A DNA stretch of 64,000 nt from Petrolisthes cinctipes (Eukaryota; Arthropoda; Malacostraca; Decapoda; Porcellanidae). This document shows positions 1 through 9,695 of the stretch, piece by piece; the stretch's first letter is position 1, and every line of letters begins with the position of its first letter. Below the pieces are notes generated by a model, which saw nothing but the letters and a program-made list of their open reading frames with translations, was not told where the DNA came from and did no database searches. Location of the stretch: NCBI GenBank assembly GCA_033782935.1, contig JAWQEG010000135.1:1800501-1864500 (forward strand), written 5' to 3'. A program made the position numbers and the translations under genes.

Positions 1-340
1 TCTAAAATATCGATTTTCAGCATGTTTTGGGCCTGTATTTTGAAAATACTCTAACACTGAGTAGGCATGTACAGATTGCTTCTCGGACCCAAAAATATTG
101 AATTTTCGGGTGTTTTGAGCCTGAATTTGAGATATAAACGGGTACTGAATATGCATGCACATATCGACTTTTGTGCACCTAAAAGATCGATTTTCAGTAT
201 GTTTTGAGCATGTATTTTGAAAATACTCTAACACGGAGTAGGCATGTACAGATCGCTTCTGGGACCCCTAAATATCGAATTTTCGGGAGTTTGGGACTGA
301 ATTTGAGATATTGACTTTTTGGCACCTAAAAGATCGATTT
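1..340. repeat. Partial HOR at the left edge
   Basis: The window opens inside an M1b end (TCTAAAATA). An M2b starts at ~10 and an M3b at ~187. The M3b ends just before the first M1 'ttagcatg' at 341. The array therefore continues to the left of the window. Confidence 0.9.
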
Positions 341-2364
341 TTAGCATGTTTTTAGCCTATATTTTGAAAATATTCTAGCACAGAGTAGGCATGTACAGAT
401 TGCTTCTGGGACCCCAAAATATTGAATTTTCGGGTGTTTTGAGCCTGAATTTGAGATATAAACGGGTACAGAAGATACATGCACATATTGACTTTTGCAC
501 CAAAAATATCGATTTTCAGCATGTTTTGGGCCTGAATTTTGAAAATACTCTAACACGGAGTAGGCATGTACAGATCGCTTCTGGGACCCCAAAATATCGA
601 ATTTTCGTGTGTTTAGGGGCAGAATTTGAAATATAAACGGGTACAGAAGATGCATGCACATATCGACTTTTGGGCACCTAAAAGATCGATTTTCAGTATG
701 TTTTTGGCCTGTATTTTGAAAATACTTTAACACGGAGTAGGCATGTACAGATACCTTCTGGGACCTCTAAATATCGAATTTTCGGGTGTTTTGGGACTGA
801 ATTTGAGATATCGATTTTTTGGCACCTAAAATGTCGATTTTTAGCATGTTTTTAGCCTATATTTTGAAAATATTCTAGCACTGTGTTGGCATGTACAGAT
901 TGCTTCTGGGACCCCAAAATATTGAATTTTCGGGTGTTTTGAGCCTGAATTTGAGATATAAACGGGTACAGAAGATACATGCACATATTGACTTTGGGCA
1001 TCTAAAATATCGATTTTCAGCATGTTTTGGGCCTGTATTTTGAAAATACTCTAACACTGAGTAAGCATGTACAGATTGCTTCTGGGACCCCAAAATATTG
1101 AATTTTCGGGTGTTTTGAGCCTGAATTTGAGATATAAACGGGTACAGAAGATACATGCACATATTGACTTTGGGCACCAAAAATATCGATTTTCAGCATG
1201 TTTTGGGCATGAATTTTGAAAATACTCTAACACGGAGTAGGCATGTACAGATCGCTTCTGGGACCCCAAAATATCGAATTTTCGGGTGTTTAGGGCCAGA
1301 ATTTGAGATATAAACTGGTACTGAAGATGCATGCACATATCGAATTTTTGGGCACCTAAAAGATCGATTTTCAGTATGATTTTGGCCTGTATTTTGAAAA
1401 TACTCTAACACGGAGTAGGCATGTACAGATACCTTCTGGGACCTCTAAATATCGAATTTTCGGGTGTTTTGGGACTGAATTTGAGATATCGATTTTTTGG
1501 CACCTAAAATATCGATTTTCAGCATGTTTTTAGCCTATATTTTGAAAATATTCTAGCACTGTGTAGGCATGTACAGATTGCTTCTGGGACCTCAAAATAT
1601 TGAATTTTCGGGTGTTTTGAGCCTGAGTTTGAGATATAAACGGGTACAGAAGATACATGCACATATTGACTTTGGGCATCTAAAATATCGATTTTCAGCA
1701 TGTTTTGGGCCTGTATTTTGAAAATACTCTAACACTGAGTATGCATGTACAGATTGCTTCTGAGACCCCAAAATATTGAATTTTCGGGTGTTTTGAGCCT
1801 GAATTTGAGATATAAACGGGTACTGAAGATGCATGCACATATCGACTTTTGTGCAACTAAAAGATCGATTTTCAGTTTGTTTTGAGCATGTATTTTGAAA
1901 ATACTCTAACACGGAGTATGCATGTACAGATCGCTTCTGGGACCCCTAAATATCGAATTTTCGTGTGTTTGGGACTGAATTTGAGATATCGACTTTTTGG
2001 CACCTAAAAGATCGATTTTTAGCATGTTTTTAGCCTATATTTTGAAAATATTCTTGCACTGAGTAGGCATGTACAGATTGCTTCTGGGACCCCAAAATAT
2101 TGAATTTTCGGGTGTTTTGAGCCTGAATTTGAGATATAAACGGGTACAGAAGATACATGCACATATTGACTTTGGGCACCAAAAATATCGATTTTCAGCA
2201 TGTTTTGGGCCTGTATTTTGAAAATACTCTAACACTGAGTAGGCATGTACAGATTGCTTCTGGGACCCCAAAATATTGAATTTTCGGGTGTTTTGAGCCT
2301 GAATTAGAGATATAAACGGGTACTGAAGATGCATGCACATATCGACTTTTGTGCAATTAAAAGA

Positions 2365-2539
2365 TCGATTTTCAGTATGTTTTGAGCATGTATTTTGAAA
2401 ATACTCTAACACGGAGTAGGCATGTACAGATCGCTTCTGGGACCCCTAAATATCGAATTTTCGTGTGTTTGGGACTGAATTTGAGATATAAACGGGTACA
2501 GAAGATACATGCACATATTGACTTTGGGCACCAAAAATA
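2365..2539. repeat. Hybrid monomer: M3b front, M1 back (inside the 853-bp pentamer)
   Basis: It starts as M3b (CAGTATGTTTTGAGCATG, GGGACCCCTAAATATCG, TTTGGGACTGAATTTGAGATAT) but then keeps AAACGGGTACAGAAGATACATGC and ends like M1a. The M3 deletion is therefore absent. This is expected for unequal exchange between M3 and M1 within the shared GAATTTGAGATAT stretch, and it makes the 2019-2871 block five monomers long. Confidence 0.85.
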
Positions 2540-2864
2540 TCGATTTTCAGCATGTTTTGGGCCTGTATTTTGAAAATACTCTAACACTGAGTAGGCATGT
2601 ACAGATTGCTTCCGGGACCCCAAAATATTGAATTTTCGGGTGTTTTGAGCCTGAATTTGAGATATAAACGGGTACTGAAGATGCATGCACATATCGACTT
2701 TTGTGCACCTAAAAGATCGATTTTCAGTATGTTTTGAGCATGTATTTTGAAAATACTCTAACACGGAGTAGGCATGTACAGATCGCTTCTGGGACCCCTA
2801 CATATCGAATTTTCGGGTGTTTTGGGACTGAATTTGAGATATCGACTTTTTGGCACCTAAAAGA

Positions 2865-3040
2865 TCGATTTTTAGCATGTTTTTAGCCTATATTTTGAAA
2901 ATATTCTAGCACTGGGTAGGCATGTACAGATTGCTTCTGGGACCCCAAAATATTGAATTTTCGGGTGTTTTGAGGCTGAATTTGAGATATAAACGGGTAC
3001 AGAAGATACATGCACATATTGACTTTGGGCACCAAAAATA
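2865..3040. repeat. Representative monomer M1 (176 bp)
   Basis: Runs from one TCGATT anchor to the next. M1 is recognised by TTTTTAGCCTATATTTTGAAAATATTCTAGC near its start (read here as two adjoining motifs), by TG in place of CG at GATTGCTTC and ATATTGAATT, and by GATACATGC followed by ATATTGACTTTGGGC. It ends either CACCAAAAATA (M1a, as here) or CATCTAAAATA (M1b, which usually has TGTGTAGG instead of TGAGTAGG). It carries the AAACGGGTAC motif and the longest dyad of the three classes. Confidence 0.93.
2894..2908. repeat. 15-bp dyad in each M1 (representative)
   Basis: ATATTTTGAAAATAT is a perfect 7-1-7 inverted repeat in M1. M2 and M3 have a 6-1-6 version (TATTTTGAAAATA) where the spelling is GTATTTTGAAAATAC. 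Short dyads are common in centromeric satellites and can extrude as cruciforms. That role here is inference. Confidence 0.7.
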
Positions 3041-3128
3041 TCGATTTTCAGCATGTTTTGGGCCTGAATTTTGAAAATACTCTAACACGGAGTAGGCATG
3101 TACAGATCGCTTCTGGGACCCCAAAATA
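3041..3128. repeat. Half-unit A (88 bp) of the monomer
   Basis: The first half of each monomer aligns base for base with the second half. Matching landmarks are TCGATTTTC / TCGAATTTTC, GTTTTGGGCCTGAATTTTGA / GTTTAGGGCCAGAATTTGAG, GCATGTACAGATCG / GCATGCACATATCG, and CTTCTGGGACCCCAAAA / CTTTTGGGCACCTAAAA. The order and spacing are the same in both, so the monomer is an old tandem dimer. Confidence 0.85.
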
Positions 3129-3217
3129 TCGAATTTTCGGGTGTTTAGGGCCAGAATTTGAGATATAAACGGGTACAGAAGATGCATGCACATATCGACT
3201 TTTGGGCACCTAAAAGA
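3129..3217. repeat. Half-unit B (89 bp) of the monomer
   Basis: This is the second half of the same dimer, starting at TCGAATTTTCGGGTG and ending CACCTAAAAGA. Between the conserved ends, its middle (ATAAACGGGTACAGAAGAT) is the part most different from half A (ATACTCTAACACGGAGTAG). The 29-bp loss that defines M3 is inside this half. Confidence 0.85.
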
Positions 3218-3365
3218 TCGATTTCCAGTATGTTTTTGGCCTGTATTTTGAAAATACTCTAACACGGAGTAGGCATGTACAGATACCTTCTGGGACCTCT
3301 AAATATCGAATTTTCGGGTGTTTTGGGACTGAATTTGAGATATCGATTTTTTGGCACCTAAAATG
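3218..3365. repeat. Representative monomer M3 (148 bp, 29-bp deleted)
   Basis: Starts TCGATTT(T/C)CAGTATG. M3a (here) has TTTTTGGCCTG, GATACCTTC, GGGACCTCTAAATATCG, GATATCGATTTTTTGGC and ends AAAATG. M3b has TTTTGAGCATG, GATCGCTTC, GGGACCCCTAAATATCG, GATATCGACTTTTTGGC and ends AAAAGA. After GAATTTGAGATAT it runs straight into CGA(C/T)TTTTTGGCACC. It lacks the 29 bases AAACGGG...CACATAT that lie between those two motifs in M1 and M2. The junction here is at 3340-3344. Confidence 0.93.
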
Positions 3366-5189
3366 TCGATTTTTAGCATGTTTTTAGCCAATATTTTGAA
3401 AATATTCTAGCACTGTGTAGGCATGTAAAGATTGCTTCTGGGACCCCAAAATATTGAATTTTCGGGTGTTTTGAGCCTGAATTTGAGATATAAACGGGTA
3501 CAGAAGATACATGCACATATTGACTTTGGGCATCTAAAATATCGATTTTCAGCATGTTTTGGGCCTGTATTTTGAAAATACTCTAACACTGAGTAGGCAT
3601 GTACAGATTGCTTCTGGGACCCCAAAATATTGAATTTTCGGGTGTTTTGAGCCTGAATTAGAGATATAAACGGGTACAGAAGATACATGCACATATTGAC
3701 TTTGGGCACCAAAAATATCGATTTTCAGCATGTTTTGGGCCTGAATTTTGAAAATACTCTAACACGGAGTAGGCATGTACAGATCGCTTCTGGGACCCCA
3801 AAATATCGAATTTTCGGGTGTTTTGAGCCTGAATTTGAGATAAAAACGGGTACTGAAGATGCATGCACATATCGACTTTTGTGCACCTAAAAGATCGATT
3901 TTCAGTATGTTTTGAGCATGTATTTTGAAAATACTCTAACACGGAGTAGGCATGTACAGATCGCTTCTGGGACCCCTAAATATCGAATTTTCGGGTGTTT
4001 TGGGACTGAATTTGAGATATCGACTTTTTGGCACCTAAAAGATCGATTTTTAGCATGTTTTTAGCCTATATTTTGAAAATATTCTAGCACTGAGTAGGCA
4101 TGTACAGATTGCTTCTGGGACCCCAAAATATTGAATTTTCGGGTGTTTTGAGCCTGAATTTGAGATATAAACGGGTACTGAAGATGAATGCACATATCGA
4201 CTTTTGTGCACCTAAAAGATCGATTTTCAGTATGTTTTGAGCATGTATTTTGAAAATACTCTAACACGGAGTAGGCATGTACAGATCGCTTCTGGGACCC
4301 CTAAATATCGATTTTTCGGGTGTTTTGGGACTGAATTTGAGATATCGACTTTTTGGCACCTAAAAGATCGATTTTTAGCATGTTTTTAGCCTATATTTTT
4401 AAAATATTCTAGCACTGAGTAGGCATGTACAGATTGCTTCTGGGACCCCAAAATATTGAATTTTCGGGTGTTTTGAGCCTGAATTTGAGATATAAACGGG
4501 TACAGAAGATACATGCACATATTGACTTTGGGCACCAAAAATATCGATTTTCTGCATGTTTTGGGCCTGAATTTTGAAAATACTCTAACACGGAGTAGGC
4601 ATGTACAGATCGCTTCTGGGACCCCTAAATATCGAATTTTCGGGTGTTTTGGGACTGAATTTGAGATATCGACTTTTTGGCACCTAAAAGATCGATTTTT
4701 AGCATGTTTTCAGCCTATATTTTGAAAATATTCTAGCACTGTATAGATTGCTTCTGGGACCCCAAAATATTGAATTTTCGGGTGTTTTGAGCCTGAATTT
4801 GAGATATAAACGGGTACAGAAGATACATGCACATATTGACTTTGGGCACCAAAAATATCGATTTTCAGCATGTTTTGGGCATGAATTTTGAAAATACTCT
4901 AACACGGAGTAGGCATGTACAGATCGCTTCTGGGACCCCAAAATATCGAATTTTCTGGTGTTTAGGGCCAGAATTTGAGATATAAACGGGTACAGAAGAT
5001 GCATGCACATATCGACTTTTGGGCACCTAAAAGATCGATTTTCAGTATGTTTTTGGCCTGTATTTTGAAAATACTCTAACACGGAGTAGGCATGTACAGA
5101 TACCTTCTGGGACCTCTAAATATCGAATTTTCGGGTGTTTTGTGACTGAATTTGAGATATCGATTTTTTGGCACCTAAAATGTCGATTT

Positions 5190-5690
5190 TTAGCATGTTT
5201 TTAGCCTATATTTTGAAAATATTCTAGCACTGTGTAGGCATGTACAGATTGCTTCTGGGACCCCAAAATATTGAATTTTCGGGTGTTTTGAGCCTGAATT
5301 TGAGATATAAACGGGTACAGAAGATACATGCACATATTGACTTTGGGCATCTAAAATATCGATTTTCAGCATGTTTTGGGCCTGTATTTTGAAAATACTC
5401 TAACACTGAGTAGGCATATACAGATTGCTTCTGGGACCCCATAATATTGAATTTTCGGGTGTTTTGAGCCTGAATTTGAGATATAAACGGGTACTGAAGA
5501 TGCATGCACATATCGACTTTTGTGCACCTAAAAGATCGATTTTCAGTATGTTTTGAGCATGTATTTTGAAAATACTCTAACACGGAGTAGGCATGTACAG
5601 ATCGCTTCTGGGACCCCTAAATATCGAATTTTCGGGTGTTTTGGGACTGAATTTGAGATATCGACTTTTTGGCACCTAAAAGATCGATTT
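5190..5690. repeat. Type HOR-b unit (501 bp: M1b-M2b-M3b)
   Basis: A clean example of version b. M1 has TGTGTAGG and CATCTAAAATA. M2 has CCTGTATTTTG, CACTGAG and GTACTGAAG. M3 has TTTTGAGCATG and GGGACCCCTAAAT. The next M1 starts 501 bases on. Small private changes are present, such as GGCATATACAG near 5413 and CCCCATAATATTG near 5439. Confidence 0.9.
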
Positions 5691-6191
5691 TTAGCATGTT
5701 TTTAGCCTATATTTTGAAAATATTCTAGCACTGAGTAGGCATGTACAGATTGCTTCTGGGACCCCAAAATATTGAATTTTCGGGTGTTTTGAGCCTGAAT
5801 TTGAGATATAAACGGGTACAGAAGATACATGCACATATTGACTTTGGGCACCAAAAATATCGATTTTCTACATGTTTTGGGCCTGAATTTTGAAAATACT
5901 CTAACACGGAGTAGGCATGTACAGATCGCTTCTGGGACCCCAAAATATCGAATTTTCGGGTGTTTAGGGCCAGAATTTGAGATATAAACGGGTACAGAAG
6001 ATGCATGCACATATCGACTTTTGGGCACCTAAAAGATCGATTTTCAGTATGTTTTTGGCCTGTATTTTGAAAATACTCTAACACGGAGTAGGCATGTACA
6101 GATACCTTCTGGGACCTCTAAATATCGAATTTTCGGGTGTTTTGGGACTGAATTTGAGATATCGATTTTTTGGCACCTAAAATGTCGATTT
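5691..6191. repeat. Type HOR-a unit (501 bp: M1a-M2a-M3a)
   Basis: A clean example of version a. M1 has TGAGTAGG and CACCAAAAATA. M2 has CCTGAATTTTG, CACGGAG and TTTAGGGCCAG. M3 has TTTTTGGCCTG, GATACCTTC and CGATTTTTTGGC. It follows a b unit and precedes another b unit at 6192. Confidence 0.9.
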
Positions 6192-7694
6192 TTAGCATGT
6201 TTTTAGCCTATATTTTGAAAATATTCTAGCACTGTGTAGGCATGTACAGATTGCTTCTGGGACCCCAAAATATTGAATTTTCGGGTGTTTTGAGCCTGAA
6301 TTTGAGATATAAACGGGTACAGAAGATACATGCACATATTGACTTTGGGCATCTAAAATATCGATTTTCAGCATGTTTTGGGCCTGTATTTTGAAAATAC
6401 TCTAACACTGAGTAGGCATGTACAGATTGCTTCTGGGACCCCAAAATATTGAATTTTCGGGTGTTTTGAGCCTGAATTAGAGATATAAACGGGTACTGAA
6501 GATGCATGCACATATCGACTTTTGTGCAATTAAAAGATCGATTTTCAGTATGTTTTGAGCATGTATTTTGAAAATACTCTACCACGGAGTAGGCATGTAC
6601 ATATCGCTTCTGGGACCCCTAAATATCGATTTTTCGGGTGTTTTGGGACTGAATTTGAGATACCGACTTTTTGGCACCTAAAAGATCGATTTTTAGCATG
6701 TTTTTAGCCTATATTTTGAAAATATTCTAGCACTGAGTAGGCATGTACAGATTGCTTCTGGGACCCCAAAATATTGAATTTTCGGGTGTTTTGAGCCTGA
6801 ATTTGAGATATAAACGGGTACAGAAGATACATGCACATATTGACTTTGGGCACCAAAAATATCGATTTTCAGCATGTTTTGGGCCTGAATTTTGAAAATA
6901 CTATAACACGGAGTAGGCATGTACAGATCGCTTCTGGGACCCCAAAATATCGAATTTTCGGGTGTTTAGGGCCAGAATTTGAGATATAAACGGGTACAGA
7001 AGATGCATGCACATATCGACTTTTGGGCACCTAAAAGATCGATTTTCAGTATGTTTTTGGCCTGTATTTTGAAAATAATCTAACACGGAGTAGGCATGTA
7101 CAGATACCTTCTGGGACCTCTAAATATCGAATTTTCGGGTGTTTTGGGACTGAATTTGAGATATCGATTTTTTTGGCACCTAAAATATCGATTTTCAGCA
7201 TGTTTTTAGCCTATATTTTGAAAATATTCTAGCACTGTGTAGGCATGTACAGATTGCTTCTGGGACCCCAAAATATTGAATTTTCGGGTGTTTTGAGCCT
7301 GAATTTGAGATATAAACGGGTACAGAAGATACATGCACATATTGACTTTGGGCATCTAAAATATCGATTTTCAGCATGTTTTGGGCCTGTATTTTGAAAA
7401 TACTCTAACACTGAGTAGGCATGTACAGATTGCTTCTGGGACCCCAAAATATTGAATTTTCGGGTGTTTTGAGCCTGAATTTGAGATATAAACGGGTACT
7501 GAAGATGCATGCACATATCGACTTTTGTGCACCTAAAAGATCGATTTTCAGTATGTTTTGAGCATGTATTTTGAAAATACTCTAACACGGAGTAGGCATG
7601 TACAGATCGCTTCTGGGACCCCTAAATATCGAATTTTCGGGAGTTTGGGACTGAATTTGAGATATCGACTTTTTGGCACCTAAAAGATCGATTT

Positions 7695-9695
7695 TTAGCA
7701 TGTTTTTAGCCTATATTTTGAAAATATTCTAGTACAGAGTAGGCATGTACAGATTGCTTCTGGGACCCCAAAATATTGAATTTTCGGGTGTTTTGAGCCT
7801 GAATTTGAGATATAAACGGGTACAGAAGATACATACACATATTGACTTTGGGCATCTAAAATATCGATTTTCAGCATGTTTTGGGCCTGTATTTTGAAAA
7901 TACTCTAACACTGAGTAAGCATGTACAGATTGCTTTTGGGACCCCAAAATATTGAATTTTCGGGTGTTTTGAGCCTGAATTTGAGATATAAACGGGTACA
8001 GAAGATACATGCACATATTGACTTTGGGCACCAAAAATATCGATTTCCAGCATGTTTTGGGCATGAATTTTGAAAATACTCTAACACGGAGTAGGCATGT
8101 ACAGATCGCTTCTGGGACCCCAAAATATCGAATTTTCGGGTGTTTATGGCCAGAATTTGAGATATAAACGGGTGCAGAAGATGCATGCACATATCAACTT
8201 TTGGGCACCTAAAAGATCGATTTTCAGTATGTTTTTGGCCTGTATTTTGAAAATACTCTAACACGGAGTAGGCATGTACAGATACCTTTTGGGACCTCTA
8301 AATATCGAATTTTCGGGTGTTTTGGGACTGAATTTGAGATATCGATTTTTTGGCACCTAAAATATCGATTTTCAGCATGTTTTTAGCCTATATTTTGAAA
8401 ATATTCTAGCACTGTGTAGGCATGTACAGATTGCTTCTGGAACCCCAAAATATTGAATTTTCGGGTGTTTTGAGCCTGAATTTGAGATATAAACGGGTAC
8501 AGAAGATACATGCACATATTGACTTTGGGCATCTAAAATATCGATTTTCAGCATGTTTTGGGCCTGTATTTTGAAAATACTCTAACACTGAGTAGGCATG
8601 TACAGATTGCTTCTGGGACCCCAAAATATTGAATTTTCGGGTGTTTTGAGCCTGAATTTATGATATAAAAGGGTACTGAAGATGCATGCACATATCGACT
8701 TTTGTGCACCTAAAAGATCGATTTTCAGTTTGTTTTGAGCATGTGTTTTGAAAATACTCTAACACGGAGTAGGCATGTACAGATCGCTTCTGGGACCACT
8801 AAATATCGAATTTTCGTGTGTTTGGGACTGAATTTGAGATATCGACTTTTTGGCACCTAAAATATCGATTTTTAGCATGTTTTTAGCCTATATTTTGAAA
8901 ATATTCCTGCACTGAGTAGGCATGTACAGATTGCTTCTGGGACCCCAAAATATTGAATTTTCGGGTGTTTTGAGCCTGAATTTGAGATATAAACGGGTAC
9001 AGAAGATACATGCACATATTGACTTTGGGCACCAAAAATATCGATTTTTAGCATGTTTTGGGCCTGAATTTTGAAAATACTCTAACACGGAGTAGGCATG
9101 TACAGATCGCTTCTGGGACCCCAAAATATCGAATTTTCGGGTGTTTAGGGCCAGAATTTGAGATATAAACGGGTACAGAAGATGCATGCACATATCGACT
9201 TTTGGGCACCTAAAAGATCGATTTCCAGTATGTTTTTGGCCTGTATTTTGAAAATACTCTAACACGGAGTAGGCATGTACAGATACCTTCTGGGACCTCT
9301 AAATATCGAATTTTCGGGTGTTTTGGGACTGAATTTGAGATATCGATTTTTTGGCACCTAAAATGTCGATTTTTAGCATGTTTTTAGCCTATATTTTGAA
9401 AATATTCTAGCACTGTGTAGGCATGTACAGATTGCTTCTGGGACCCCAAAATATTGAATTTTCGGGTGTTTTGAGCCTGAATTTGAGATATAAACGGGTA
9501 CAGAAGATACATGCACATATTGACTTTGTGCACCTAAAAGATCGATTTTCAGTATGTTTTGAGCATGTATTTTGAAAATACTCTAACACGGAGTAGGCAT
9601 GTACAGATCGCTTCTGGGACCCCTAAATATCGAATTTTCGGGAGTTTGGGACTGAATTTGAGATATCGACTTTTTGGCACCTAAAAGATCGATTT
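7695..9695. repeat. Copy 1 of a 2001-bp segmental duplication
   Basis: Blocks: 7695 (677 tetramer), 8372 (500), 8872 (501), 9373 (323 dimer). Private variants recur 2001 bases downstream: GATACATACACAT (~7830/9831), GGGTGCAGAAG (~8173/10174), CATATCAACTTTTGGG (~8191/10192), CTTCTGGAACCCC (~8434/10435) and CAGTTTGTTTTGAGC (~8718). The dimer at 9373 is an M1b whose tail switches to an M2b-type tail at GACTTTGTGCACC (~9523) and is followed by M3b. Confidence 0.85.

Larger units (their letters stand above)
3041..3217. repeat. Representative monomer M2 (177 bp)
   Basis: Starts TCGATTTTCAGCATGTTTTGGGCC. Two forms exist. M2a, shown here, has CCTGAATTTTG, CACGGAG, GATCGCTTC, TTTAGGGCCAG, GTACAGAAG and TTTTGGGCACC. 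M2b has CCTGTATTTTG, CACTGAG, GATTGCTTC, TTTTGAGCCTG, GTACTGAAG and TTTTGTGCACC. M2a follows M1a and M2b follows M1b in most blocks. M2 is the class that carries GATGCATGC, so NsiI (ATGCAT) and SphI (GCATGC) sites are largely confined to it and fall about once per HOR. Confidence 0.93.
341..5189. repeat. Irregular HOR segment with trimers, tetramers, a pentamer and dimers
   Basis: Block starts (length): 341 (500), 841 (678 tetramer), 1519 (500), 2019 (853 pentamer), 2872 (501), 3373 (677 tetramer), 4050 (325 dimer), 4375 (324 dimer), 4699 (491, 10-bp deletion). The tetramers at 841 and 3373 have an extra monomer with an M2b front and an M1a end (from ~1010 and ~3542). The dimer at 4050 joins an M1 front to an M2b end. 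The dimer at 4375 has M1 followed by an M2a/M3b hybrid. Confidence 0.85.
5190..7694. repeat. Regular alternating HOR-b / HOR-a run
   Basis: Five consecutive blocks start at 5190 (b), 5691 (a), 6192 (b), 6693 (a) and 7195 (b), with lengths 501, 501, 501, 502 and 500. This is the clearest stretch of the ~1002-bp two-HOR unit. Length changes of 1 bp come from T-run variation, for example TTTTTTTGGC near 7166. Confidence 0.88.

Noticed and set aside
391..636. Plus-strand open frames of 60-80 codons
   Set aside because: Same repeat by-product on the other strand. They disappear wherever a single substitution restores a stop, and the residues are dictated by the satellite.
2470..2490. TATA-like GAGATATAAACGG as a promoter
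   Set aside because: It is a fixed part of the M1/M2 back half, repeated about 250 times with no downstream gene. Satellite transcription is possible but cannot be inferred from this alone.
2978..2997. CENP-B box
   Set aside because: AAACGGGT matches the CGGG end, but the 5' part is TTTG instead of TTCG and the spacing is two bases too long. Reported only as a loose resemblance.
3040..3050. Palindromic ATCGAT and TGTACA sites as regulatory operators
   Set aside because: They recur in almost every monomer as part of the consensus. They are useful as restriction sites for mapping, but there is no gene for them to regulate.
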